Source: Nitrospira sp.
GTDB lineage: Bacteria > Nitrospirota > Nitrospiria > Nitrospirales > Nitrospiraceae
Direction of reading: 5' to 3'
Assembly: GCA_018242725.1 (NCBI GenBank)
Contig: JAFEBI010000012.1
Span: forward strand, 62,001 to 126,000
DNA: 64,000 nt
Shown: positions 1 through 8,398 of the stretch, piece after piece
How the letters are laid out: every line of letters begins with the position of its first letter
Numbering within the stretch: the first letter of the stretch is position 1
Position numbers and translations under genes: made by a program
The notes under the pieces: model-generated
What the model was told of the DNA's origin: nothing
Database searches by the model: none
The model's input: only the letters and a program-made list of their open reading frames with translations

Positions 1-378
1 CTCGCACAGAACGACTCGGTGACAGTGGAAGTGACACCTTATGACCATGACGGCGCTGGGAAACCCCTCCGTGCGGCTCCGTTACTCGTCGGCAATAACC
101 CTCCCAAAATTCTTTCCGTCCCGATGATGATGTCTAGCGGGGAACTATATGAATATGCCGTTCGAGCGGAAGATCCTGATGGAGATCCGGTGTCGTTTGA
201 ATTGGAGGGTGCACCGAATGGGATGACAATCGATCGTGTCTCCGGAAAAGTCGTCTGGAGGCCTGGTTCCGGCATCAGCGGGGCGCATCATGTCAAGATC
301 ATCGCAGCCGATGGGAAGGGAGCAAGGGCATGGCAAGAGTTTGATGTATCCGTGCCAACGACGCCACAATCTCCGTAA
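1..378 (+). CDS. C-terminal end of an Ig-like (cadherin/He_PIG-type) repeat protein, 5' truncated by window edge
   Basis: The reading frame is open from base 1 and ends at a TAA at 376-378, so this is the last ~125 residues of a longer protein. The sequence shows one complete Ig-like module of about 85 residues. It starts with NNPPKILS, has the calcium-type loop AEDPDGDPVSFEL, then the pattern GMTIDRVSGKVVWRP and an ending typical of putative Ig (He_PIG) domains. Such domains occur in large surface or secreted proteins; the enzymatic or adhesive part, if any, lies upstream. The next gene begins 117 bases later. The fold call is good; the function is unknown. Confidence 0.7.
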   Translation, partial: LAQNDSVTVEVTPYDHDGAGKPLRAAPLLVGNNPPKILSVPMMMSSGELYEYAVRAEDPDGDPVSFELEGAPNGMTIDRVSGKVVWRPGSGISGAHHVKIIAADGKGARAWQEFDVSVPTTPQSP

Positions 379-495
379 GCGCTGCCAGCTATTCACGGAA
401 TACGCAACACCATTTTGGGGCGTGTCATTCACTCACTTGTTCGTGCAAGACGTATTTTGATAAAGTGAGCTGGAGAGAGGATACGAAGACTGGGC

Positions 496-1563
496 GTGCG
501 TAAACTCAAACTACGAGAAGGTACCAATACTGCCGTCCTGTTCGGTTATCATGACCGTCATCTCAAGCTCATCGAAGACGAGTTGGGCGTGCGGCTCTCC
601 GCACGCGGTGAAGAGCTGACACTCGATGGCCTGCCTGAGGCTGTCCGCCAAGCCGAGCGCATTCTCCTTGAACTTGCTTCACTGACACACGAAGGCATTA
701 CCCTCCAAGCAGAAGATGTCACCCACGCCCTCACTGCGTTGCGCGGGACACCTGAGGCGTCTCTTCGAGACCTTCTCGATAAGTCAGCAATGATCGTCAC
801 CAAAAAACGGTTCATCGGTCCAAAATCTCCGACTCAAAAATCCTACATTGAAGCGATCGAGCAGCACGATATCGTGATCGCGATTGGACCGGCCGGGACA
901 GGGAAGACCTATCTTGCGATGGCGATGGCCGTGAGTGCGCTCCTGAATAAGGAAGTCAGTCGGATCATCCTCGCCCGGCCTGCGGTTGAGGCGGGAGAAA
1001 AACTCGGTTTTCTACCCGGTGATATCTATGAAAAGGTGAACCCCTACCTGCGTCCGTTGTACGACGCCCTCTTCGACATGATGGAGATGGAGCGGGCGAA
1101 TCGATTGATTGAGCGAGGCGATATTGAAATTGCGCCGCTGGCCTTCATGCGGGGGCGAACACTGAACGACTCATTCGTGATTTTGGATGAGGCCCAGAAC
1201 GCAACCGCTGAACAAATGAAGATGTTTCTGACTCGACTCGGTTTTCATTCGAAAGTTGTCGTCACCGGCGATATCACGCAGGTGGACCTACCGAATGACC
1301 GCGTGTCCGGACTCATTCAAGTCAAAGACATCCTTCGTGGCATCGAAGGAATAGCCTTTGTCTACTTTGATGAGAAAGATGTCGTGCGGCATCGGCTGGT
1401 ACAGGAGATTATTAAGGCATACGACCGTCACCAGACCGTCCAGAGCGCTGATCCTCGAGAGTCGCGAGAACAGCGTCCATTCTCCCAGCGCCGCAATTCT
1501 CGCTCACGTCCTTCGCCTACCACTGGGCCATCGGCCACAGAGGACGCAGAAAGCTCAGAGTGA
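496..1563 (+). CDS. phoH: PhoH-family ATPase
   Basis: A 355-residue PhoH-like P-loop ATPase/RNA-helicase-type protein, cytoplasmic. An N-terminal KH-like segment (about residues 1-75) precedes the PhoH domain. Walker A is GPAGTGKT at 131-138 and Walker B is FVILDEAQN near 226-234. The tail after residue ~325 is polar and arginine/serine-rich. The start is GTG at 496, behind a purine-rich GGAGAGAGGA at some distance. The gene overlaps ybeY by one to four bases, and ybeY in turn almost abuts ftsY. The phoH-ybeY pairing is a common bacterial arrangement linked to ribosome and RNA quality control. Family call is firm; the exact substrate in this organism is not known. Confidence 0.93.
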   Translation: MRKLKLREGTNTAVLFGYHDRHLKLIEDELGVRLSARGEELTLDGLPEAVRQAERILLELASLTHEGITLQAEDVTHALTALRGTPEASLRDLLDKSAMIVTKKRFIGPKSPTQKSYIEAIEQHDIVIAIGPAGTGKTYLAMAMAVSALLNKEVSRIILARPAVEAGEKLGFLPGDIYEKVNPYLRPLYDALFDMMEMERANRLIERGDIEIAPLAFMRGRTLNDSFVILDEAQNATAEQMKMFLTRLGFHSKVVVTGDITQVDLPNDRVSGLIQVKDILRGIEGIAFVYFDEKDVVRHRLVQEIIKAYDRHQTVQSADPRESREQRPFSQRRNSRSRPSPTTGPSATEDAESSE

Positions 1564-2057
1564 TGGCCATCTATCTTCGTGTGAGCCTGACGCGACACCT
1601 CGTACGGCAGGTGAAGTTGGTCGAATTGGCTCAACGAGTCCTGACGGTTGTCGGCGAAACGGAATCGGAACTCAGCCTGGAACTCATCGGTGATCGTCGT
1701 ATGCACCGGCTCAATTGCGAATATCGCAAACGGAATCGTACGACCGATGTCCTGGCATTTTCTGCACGCGAGGCCGTTGTGCCTAAGGGGCTCTCATGTC
1801 CGACAAGCCTGCTCGGCGATGTCGTGATCTCGCTGCCGACGACCATTCGCCAAGCCAAGGCGGCGGGACGATCGATCGATGAGGAGCTGGCGATACTCTT
1901 AGTGCATGGGGTGCTTCATCTCTGCGGCTACGACCACGAACGGAATGCGCGCGAAGCAGAGCGGATGTCACGTCGGGAACAGGCTGTTCTGCGTCGAATC
2001 ACGCCGATCCCTCACATCGTGACCCTCCGCACGCGACGACGGATAAAGGACGACTGA
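1563..2057 (+). CDS. ybeY: YbeY endoribonuclease / rRNA maturation factor
   Basis: A 164-residue metal-dependent RNase of the UPF0054 family, acting in 16S rRNA maturation and 70S ribosome quality control. The zinc site HGVLHLCGYDH (H-x3-H-x5-H) is complete, preceded by the TDVLAFSAR strand typical of the family. The C-terminus is slightly extended with basic residues. The ATG at 1563 overlaps the TGA of phoH; a GTG at 1560 is in frame directly before it and could also serve. ftsY follows after two bases, so the three genes are almost certainly co-transcribed. Nothing unusual in the catalytic core. Confidence 0.93.
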   Translation: MAIYLRVSLTRHLVRQVKLVELAQRVLTVVGETESELSLELIGDRRMHRLNCEYRKRNRTTDVLAFSAREAVVPKGLSCPTSLLGDVVISLPTTIRQAKAAGRSIDEELAILLVHGVLHLCGYDHERNAREAERMSRREQAVLRRITPIPHIVTLRTRRRIKDD

Positions 2058-2059
2058 CC

Positions 2060-2995
2060 ATGGGTTGGTTTCAGCGACTAAGCGACGGGCTTGGCAAGAC
2101 GCGGCATGTGGTCCAACAATCACTGGATCGTTTCCTTGGGCGCACTCCCGACCAGGAATTACTGGAAGACCTGGAAGCCGCACTGCTGGCGGCTGATCTC
2201 GGAGCTGGAGTCGTCGACCGCTTGATGCAAAAGGTCAATGAGGAAACGCGTGGCGCTGAGGCAAAAACGACGGAGGGGCTTCAGGGGGTCTTGAGCCGAT
2301 CGCTCTACGGGATTCTGAAACCCGTAGCAGATGCCACGCTCGATCGTCTCATCACCGAGGGCTCCACCCCGTATGTGTTCTTAGTCGTCGGCGTGAATGG
2401 AGTTGGTAAAACCACCACTATCGCCAAAATGGCACAGCGGATGGTGCAGTCGGGGCGGAGGCCGTTGTTGGTTGCGGGAGATACCTTTCGCGCGGCTGCG
2501 ATCGAGCAACTGCAAGTGTGGGGAGACCGCATCGGCGTGGAAGTCGTGCGTCAGCGACATGGTGCTGATCCTGCAGCCGTGGCTTTTGATGGAATCGTCG
2601 CGGCAAAGGCACGCAAAGTCGATGTGGTGCTGATCGATACTGCTGGACGACTGCACACGAAGTCCAACTTGATGGATGAGTTACGGAAGGTGAAGCGGGT
2701 GATCGGTCAGGAATTGCCTGGTGCGCCACATGAGGTGCTGCTGGTGTTGGATGCCACGCTCGGGCAGAACGCATTGGCACAGGCCCGCCAGTTTCACGAG
2801 GCGGTTGGAGTCAGTGGCCTAGTGCTCACGAAACTCGACGGAACAGCCCGGGGTGGGATCGTCGTGGCAATTGCCGAAGAGTTGAAGATTCCCATTCGCT
2901 TAATCGGTGTGGGAGAGGGCGTCGAGGATCTGCAGGACTTCAATGCCGAAGCCTTTGTCGCGGCGTTGTTCGGGCAGGCAGAGAACCGCTCGTAA
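2060..2995 (+). CDS. ftsY: Signal recognition particle receptor FtsY
   Basis: A 311-residue SRP-type GTPase that docks ribosome-nascent chain complexes at the inner membrane. Visible features: N-terminal four-helix N domain (residues ~1-95) with the opening amphipathic MGWFQRLSDGL, G1 loop GVNGVGKTTT, the DTFRAAAIEQL insertion motif, G3 DTAGR, G4 TKLDGTARGG and the C-terminal GVGEGVEDLQDF. It lacks the long acidic A domain of enterobacterial FtsY, as is normal for many phyla. The ATG at 2060 follows AAAGGACG with good spacing. It is the third gene of the phoH-ybeY-ftsY group. Confidence 0.96.
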   Translation: MGWFQRLSDGLGKTRHVVQQSLDRFLGRTPDQELLEDLEAALLAADLGAGVVDRLMQKVNEETRGAEAKTTEGLQGVLSRSLYGILKPVADATLDRLITEGSTPYVFLVVGVNGVGKTTTIAKMAQRMVQSGRRPLLVAGDTFRAAAIEQLQVWGDRIGVEVVRQRHGADPAAVAFDGIVAAKARKVDVVLIDTAGRLHTKSNLMDELRKVKRVIGQELPGAPHEVLLVLDATLGQNALAQARQFHEAVGVSGLVLTKLDGTARGGIVVAIAEELKIPIRLIGVGEGVEDLQDFNAEAFVAALFGQAENRS

Positions 2996-3079
2996 ACCAC
3001 GCATTATCTTCTCTCATTCCCCTCTCTCGTGCTACGCTCGTTCTTGGCAATCAGCCTTTCCCGAGGACAAGGGCAAACA

Positions 3080-3865
3080 ATGACCAAGCTTCTAATCGTC
3101 GACGACGATCGCATGAACTGTGATCTGTTGCAAGATTTGTTCATCCGACAGGGATATGACGTCATCCTTGCGACGAGTGGGAGAGAAGGACTCGATCTGT
3201 TCCGAACGTCCAACCCAAAAGTCACGCTTCTGGATCTTCGTATGCCGGAGATGGATGGGTTGACTGTGTTGAAGGAGATCCGCGCAATCGATCCTCACGC
3301 AGCCGTGATTATTCTGGGCGGCGGCGCAACCGATGTCCATGAAAATCAAGCGCGAGCTCTGCGGGCCACCGATTTCATACGGAAAGGCTTGTCGCTGGAC
3401 ATTCTTGTTGAGGCGGTCAATCGAGTCTCGACGCTTCCAGGGTCTTCGATGGCCACACAGCCTCCATGCCTAGACGGAGAGATCGGGCAACAGAGCGGAG
3501 AGTCGGTTCTGGTGGTAGATGATGAACCGCTCGTCTGTGATCTGTTCGTCCGGTTTTTAGGCCTCCGTGGATATCGCGCATTTGGCGTGAGAAACGGACA
3601 GGACGCGCTTCGGATGGTCGACGAGATGCATCCGGATGCGCTGTTGCTCGACATGGTCATGCCGGAAATGGGGGGGATCGATGTGCTCCGAGCTCTGCGG
3701 GACAAGGACTATCCGGGGGGCATTATCATCATGACCGGAAGTCATAACGAGGAGTTGTTGGGTGAAGCCTGGAGTCTAGGTCCTCATGAGCTTCTGGTCA
3801 AACCGGTTGATCTCGATCGCCTTTTGATGGCGATCCAGCTTGTACTCGTCTGCCGCGAGTGCTAA
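3080..3865 (+). CDS. Tandem two-receiver response regulator without output domain
   Basis: About 261 residues made of two CheY-like receiver domains joined by a ~25-residue linker. REC1 starts TKLLIVDDDR and has its phospho-acceptor Asp in LLDLRMPEMDG and the conserved Lys in IRKGLSL. REC2 starts VLVVDDEP, with Asp in LLLDMVMPEMGG and Lys in LLVKPVDL. No DNA-binding or enzymatic output is present, so it probably relays or buffers phosphate, or acts by protein contact. The ATG at 3080 is preferred because the receiver fold begins immediately after it; an upstream GTG at 3029 would add an unlikely leader. Its stop overlaps the start of the peptidase gene. The cognate kinase is not identifiable from the sequence. 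Confidence 0.85.
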   Translation: MTKLLIVDDDRMNCDLLQDLFIRQGYDVILATSGREGLDLFRTSNPKVTLLDLRMPEMDGLTVLKEIRAIDPHAAVIILGGGATDVHENQARALRATDFIRKGLSLDILVEAVNRVSTLPGSSMATQPPCLDGEIGQQSGESVLVVDDEPLVCDLFVRFLGLRGYRAFGVRNGQDALRMVDEMHPDALLLDMVMPEMGGIDVLRALRDKDYPGGIIIMTGSHNEELLGEAWSLGPHELLVKPVDLDRLLMAIQLVLVCREC

Positions 3866-6084
3866 AACGCTTCCTGATGTACATCAGGACACGAGCGTTT
3901 CCCCTCTACCTCATCATGCTGTTCTTGGCCGGTGCCGTTGACGCATGGGCCGAGATCTCCCCAGCCGGTCAAGAGAGTCCACTCCTCCATCATCATCTCT
4001 CCGTCGAGTTGACCCCAGGCACACATGAAATCACGGCAACGGATCAGATCGAATTGGAGATTGAGCCGAACCATCCGTCGCTCACGTTCACCCTGGCCCC
4101 GACGTTGCGGATCGAATCGATCAGGATAGGAACATCATCGGCGGTGGGTAGTGAAGAGTCGGCAGGGATAGCCGTACCGTTCACCAGGATGAGGTCCAGA
4201 GAGGCGTCCGGTGAGCAAGTTATCGTCACCCTACCACAGGGTTATGGTCGGAAGATGACACTGACCTGGATTTACCGAGGGGCCATCAACGATCCACCAA
4301 AGGAACCGCGTCATTTGCGATTCGTTACGCCGAGTGAAACAGCGGGACATATCGGAGAGGAAGGAGTGTACTTGAGCGGGGAAACCCAGTGGTACCCGGA
4401 TCTTCCTGGGGCATTCGGGACCTATCGGATGACGGCTCAGGTTCCGCAAGGGTGGACGGTTGTTGCGTCGGGTCGGAAGGAGGACGAAGTGACGAATGTC
4501 GGCACGGTTGCCTCGACCTGGTCTGCGCCGAACCGATCGGAAGCCTTCACGCTGGTGGCGAACCATTTTGTGAGCAAGTCACGAATATGGCAAAGTGAAA
4601 CCGGTCAGCGGATCGACCTCCGGACGTATTTCTTCCCTGAAGATGCTGCGTTGGCTGATGAGTATCTTGACGCGACCACACAGTACCTTGAGGCTTACGT
4701 CAGGATCTTGGGGGACTATCCCTTTGACGCATTTGCCGTGGTGGAAAACTTTTTTGCCAGTGGGCTTGGAATGCCCTCCTTTACTCTCCTTGGCAGCGGC
4801 AGCATCAAACGACACTATGTACAACCGTATGCCTTAGGTCACGAGATCGTTCACTCGTGGATCGGTAATTCCGTATTTAATCGTGATGACGCGGGAAACT
4901 GGGTTGAAGGGCTGACGACGTATCTTGCAAATTATTACTGGCATGAATTGGTTCATGACGATCGGCAAGCATTGGAGCAGCGTCGCTTGATGCTGCAGGG
5001 CTACAATCTTTATGTCAAGCCGGAAGATGACTATGCGGTCTCTCACTTTGTGAGAAAACATGACGAGAAGGATAATGCCATCGGGTACCAAAAATCCGCA
5101 TTTATGTTTCATCTGTTCCGCCAAGAGATCGGAGAAGAGCCCTTCTGGCGAAGTCTCAAGACATTCGTCAGGGAATATCGCAATCAGCCGGCGGATTGGG
5201 CGGCAATAGAAAAGGTGTTTTCTCGAGAAAGTGGTCGATCGCTTCGATGGTTTTTTGAACAATGGGTTGAGCAGTCCGGCGCGCCGGTCATATCGTTGGG
5301 AGATATCCATACTCGTAGGGTGACGGGGGATGAGGGCAAAGAAACCTGGCTGTTGACGGTCCAGGTTCATCAGAGTGAGGGTCCCTTTCGGATGACGGTC
5401 CCTATCCGCATCATCATGAAGGGATCGACCGAGAGCAAGTCGATCCGGCTCAGACTCTCGCCATTGAGTGAGGCTGAATTTGTCCTTCACGATCAACCAG
5501 TACGGGTGGAGCTCGATCCAGACCTGATGATGTTTCGCCGCTTGGCAAGGCATCAGTTGCCGCCGATGCTGAATGGCTATGTCACGGATCCACACAAGGC
5601 TGTCTTGCGTGCGTTCTCAGATCCTGCCTCTCCCTTGCAACAGATTGTCTCGCGCATTGCCGATCATGAGCCGTCAGAATCCAAACGCGCGATGAGGATC
5701 GTGTCGGAGGAGTCGTCGCTTCCTCAAGGAGGATCGGTTCTCGTCCTGGCCGGCGCGGGTCAGCCCGAGGCTGTTTCCAAGCTCGTGCGAGATTCTTGTG
5801 GAGACCGCGTTGCTCTCAGAGAGACGGGGTTCCAGATCGATGGTCAAGAGTATGAAGGACCGAAGATGGCCGTCCTCTTCTCCTGTCCTCGCGCACATGC
5901 GCCGGGTAGTGTCGTCACGGTATTGTATGGCGTCACCCCGGGCGCAGTCGAGAAATTGTCCCGTTTCCTATTCTATTATGGGTGGCATAGTTACGTGCTC
6001 TTCCAGGATGGGGCCGTCACCAAACGCGGCCTATGGCATGGAACACCGGATGTGAAGGAGGTGCGGGTTGATGCGACGTCGTAG
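3859..6084 (+). CDS. Secreted M1-type (gluzincin) metallopeptidase
   Basis: A 741-residue exported protein related to M1 aminopeptidases. A basic stretch and hydrophobic segment (residues ~1-32, ending AWA) form a signal peptide. The zinc site HEIVH lies at 328-332, with the third ligand Glu at 350 in WVEGLTTYL, one residue closer than in classical M1 enzymes. The substrate-binding GAMEN motif is replaced by a VVENFFASGLGMPS stretch. After the catalytic domain there is a C-terminal region of ~300 residues without a recognised family. The GTG start overlaps the preceding stop by seven bases, suggesting translational coupling. Likely a periplasmic peptidase; aminopeptidase activity is inferred from the family and not certain given the altered motif. 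Confidence 0.82.
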   Translation: MLKRFLMYIRTRAFPLYLIMLFLAGAVDAWAEISPAGQESPLLHHHLSVELTPGTHEITATDQIELEIEPNHPSLTFTLAPTLRIESIRIGTSSAVGSEESAGIAVPFTRMRSREASGEQVIVTLPQGYGRKMTLTWIYRGAINDPPKEPRHLRFVTPSETAGHIGEEGVYLSGETQWYPDLPGAFGTYRMTAQVPQGWTVVASGRKEDEVTNVGTVASTWSAPNRSEAFTLVANHFVSKSRIWQSETGQRIDLRTYFFPEDAALADEYLDATTQYLEAYVRILGDYPFDAFAVVENFFASGLGMPSFTLLGSGSIKRHYVQPYALGHEIVHSWIGNSVFNRDDAGNWVEGLTTYLANYYWHELVHDDRQALEQRRLMLQGYNLYVKPEDDYAVSHFVRKHDEKDNAIGYQKSAFMFHLFRQEIGEEPFWRSLKTFVREYRNQPADWAAIEKVFSRESGRSLRWFFEQWVEQSGAPVISLGDIHTRRVTGDEGKETWLLTVQVHQSEGPFRMTVPIRIIMKGSTESKSIRLRLSPLSEAEFVLHDQPVRVELDPDLMMFRRLARHQLPPMLNGYVTDPHKAVLRAFSDPASPLQQIVSRIADHEPSESKRAMRIVSEESSLPQGGSVLVLAGAGQPEAVSKLVRDSCGDRVALRETGFQIDGQEYEGPKMAVLFSCPRAHAPGSVVTVLYGVTPGAVEKLSRFLFYYGWHSYVLFQDGAVTKRGLWHGTPDVKEVRVDATS

Positions 6085-7195
6085 TACTCAACGATTGTGT
6101 GTCTGGGGGATCTGTGCATTGATGGGGTTTCCGCCATTCGCATTGGCAGGTGATCAGTCGAGAGATACGACGCCTCAGGTTCGTTCCAGCGAGCGGCATC
6201 TGGCCAACATTCGGCAGTTGACTGTCGGACGGCAAAATGCCGAAGCATATTTCTCATTCGACGGGACCAAGCTGATCTTCCAATCGACCAACGATTGGTC
6301 GAAGGATTCGCAGGCGACCACGCGTAAGCCGACCGACAGCGGTCTGGGGTGCTATCAGATGTACGTGATGGACTTGGAGAGTGACACGGTTCGTCTCGTC
6401 AGCACTGGGAAGGGGGCGACGACCTGCGGGTACTTTTTCCCGGGTGATCGCCGCGTATTATATTCCTCAACCCATGCTGCGGGGAGTGAATGCCCGCCGA
6501 AGCCAAAGCGGGACGGCGCCTATCGTTGGGCGCTTGACGACTACGATATCTACTCTGTTCGACTCGATGGGCAGCAGATGCAACGGCTGACCTCTTCGTC
6601 GGGGTATGACGCGGAGGCGACTATCTCTCCTAATGGGAAGACCATCGTGTGGACATCGGTCAAGGATGGAGATCTCGATCTCTATACGATGAATGTAGAC
6701 GGGACCAACGCGCGACGGCTGACGGCTGATGTGGGATATGACGGTGGCGCATTCTTTTCTCCGGATAGTACCAGGATCGTCTATCGCGCGGCTCATCCAA
6801 GCGATCCAGCTGAAGTGGCCAAGTACCAAGATCTGTTGGCCCAGCGATTGGTTGAACCTGGACAACTAGAAATATTTGTGATCAACGCCGATGGATCACA
6901 CAAGCAGCAGGTCACATCGAACGGCGCGTCGAATTTTTCTCCCTACTTCCATCCGGATGGGAAACGCATCATCTTTTCCTCCAATCTCGAAACGAGAGGG
7001 GAGGGCGGTCGGCCCAGTTTCCATCTGTACCTTGTGCGTGATGACGGGACGGGGGTTGAACGGCTCACCACCGAAGGGCATTTCAATAGCTTTCCCATGT
7101 TTTCCCCGGACGGCAAACGTCTCGTATGGGTCTCCGATCGAAATGCGGAAGCCCCTGGCGAATTCAACGTGTTTCTGGCTGATTGGGTTCCGTAG
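6071..7195 (+). CDS. TolB-like PD40 beta-propeller protein, exported
   Basis: A ~374-residue protein with an N-terminal signal peptide (basic RRRS then a hydrophobic run ending FALAGD). It is followed by about six WD40-like PD40 blades: recurring patterns such as SFDGTKLIFQS, SPNGKTIVWTS, SPDSTRIVYRA, HPDGKRIIFSS and SPDGKRLVWVS. Such propellers resemble the TolB C-terminal domain and usually bind proteins or peptidoglycan-linked partners in the periplasm. A strong AAGGAGGTG sits eight bases before ATG 6071, inside the end of the peptidase gene (overlap 14 bases), so the two are likely coexpressed. A TolB N-terminal domain is absent, so this is not TolB itself. Confidence 0.82.
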   Translation: MRRRSTQRLCVWGICALMGFPPFALAGDQSRDTTPQVRSSERHLANIRQLTVGRQNAEAYFSFDGTKLIFQSTNDWSKDSQATTRKPTDSGLGCYQMYVMDLESDTVRLVSTGKGATTCGYFFPGDRRVLYSSTHAAGSECPPKPKRDGAYRWALDDYDIYSVRLDGQQMQRLTSSSGYDAEATISPNGKTIVWTSVKDGDLDLYTMNVDGTNARRLTADVGYDGGAFFSPDSTRIVYRAAHPSDPAEVAKYQDLLAQRLVEPGQLEIFVINADGSHKQQVTSNGASNFSPYFHPDGKRIIFSSNLETRGEGGRPSFHLYLVRDDGTGVERLTTEGHFNSFPMFSPDGKRLVWVSDRNAEAPGEFNVFLADWVP

Positions 7196-7267
7196 GCCAC
7201 GGTGATCCGCAACGAGCGAGTGGTGGGGGCTCAGCATTTCAGGGCCGTCAATTGAAATTACAGCTCG

Positions 7268-8356
7268 ATGAGTGTTCCGTCGCAACCATCCAGTTCCACG
7301 GCTGCAGCGCTCACCCAGGTTGGTTGTTCCTGCATGGCAGTGGGCATCAGCCTGTTCGGCTTGGCCCACTTTGATCTGCCGATCACGAAGTACGTGCGTT
7401 CGGTCACGATTCATCTCCCCTGGGATCAGCTGACCGTTCCCTGGATGGCGTTCACCAGCAATACGGGAGACTGGATCGGCCAAGGATGGCGCCTGGCATT
7501 CGTGAGCATTTTCCTATTTGCCGTCGCATGTGTTGCCCAAAAGCCGAATCTTAAGAGCGTGGCGATCCAGACGCTGATTGCCCACGGAATAGCGGCACTG
7601 CTGGCCAATGTGCTGAAGCACCTCATCGGCAGGCCTCGTCCGAAATTCGTGCACTCGGGAAATTGGGAGATGAGCTTTTCGTTGGTCTCCGGCCTCGACT
7701 CGTTTCCGTCCGGCCATAGTACGGCGAGTTTTGCCGTCGCGACGGTGTTGGCTAGACGGTTTCCCCCTCTTGCTCCGATCTTCCTGGCAGTCGCCGCATT
7801 TGTCGGTCTCAGCCGTATTCTGCGCGGGTCACATTTTCTCACCGATGTGATTGGTGGCGCAGTGATCGGCATCCTAAGCGGATGTCTTGCAACTGCGCCA
7901 GTCAAACAGTGGCGAGCAGCAATACAAGACGGAATACGTTATGCCGCAGTGGGAACATCAGCGATGTTCGCTGTGCTGTGGGTGCTGGCTCGTCCAATGG
8001 AAAAAGGTTTAGAAGGCATCTTATTTTTAGCCTTAGGAATGAGCGTGGTGGCGGCTGGCCTGTGGATTCGTCGGGCGCAGTGGTTTCGGCAAGCACGAGC
8101 AGGAGAGTGCCGACGATCGGATATTTCAGCACCTCTGATCATGTACGGCCTGGCTGCCATGACGACGGCACCTATGGTGGTATCGTCGGTTGGATTCGCT
8201 TGCATGGCATCTTGGCTCTACGCAATGGGCCGGCATGACGACCACATCAAGGAATCGACGGGATGGTCCATGATACGGGAGAGCGCAGTCATCGGCGGCC
8301 TGGCCGTTGTCATTCTGATTCTGATCGATGCCCGAGCGGTACTGCCATTTCCGTAA
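7268..8356 (+). CDS. PAP2-family membrane phosphatase
   Basis: A 362-residue integral membrane protein. The N-terminal half carries the full PAP2 signature: K-x6-RP in KHLIGRPRPK, PSGH in FPSGHSTASF, and SR-x5-H-x3-D in SRILRGSHFLTD, on a core of about six membrane helices. The C-terminal half has further hydrophobic segments of unknown role. Family members dephosphorylate lipid pyrophosphates (for example undecaprenyl pyrophosphate) or phosphatidate-type lipids; the substrate here cannot be read from the sequence. It starts 72 bases after the propeller gene, on the same strand, and is convergent with the kinase genes downstream. Confidence 0.88.
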   Translation: MSVPSQPSSSTAAALTQVGCSCMAVGISLFGLAHFDLPITKYVRSVTIHLPWDQLTVPWMAFTSNTGDWIGQGWRLAFVSIFLFAVACVAQKPNLKSVAIQTLIAHGIAALLANVLKHLIGRPRPKFVHSGNWEMSFSLVSGLDSFPSGHSTASFAVATVLARRFPPLAPIFLAVAAFVGLSRILRGSHFLTDVIGGAVIGILSGCLATAPVKQWRAAIQDGIRYAAVGTSAMFAVLWVLARPMEKGLEGILFLALGMSVVAAGLWIRRAQWFRQARAGECRRSDISAPLIMYGLAAMTTAPMVVSSVGFACMASWLYAMGRHDDHIKESTGWSMIRESAVIGGLAVVILILIDARAVLPFP

Positions 8357-8398
8357 CCATTGCGTTGGTTCGACACCATCCGGGGTCCTGCGGCTGAT

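Noticed and set aside
4834-5595. Minus-strand open frame of 253 codons within the M1-type peptidase
   Set aside because: Antisense shadow; the plus strand carries catalytic motifs throughout.
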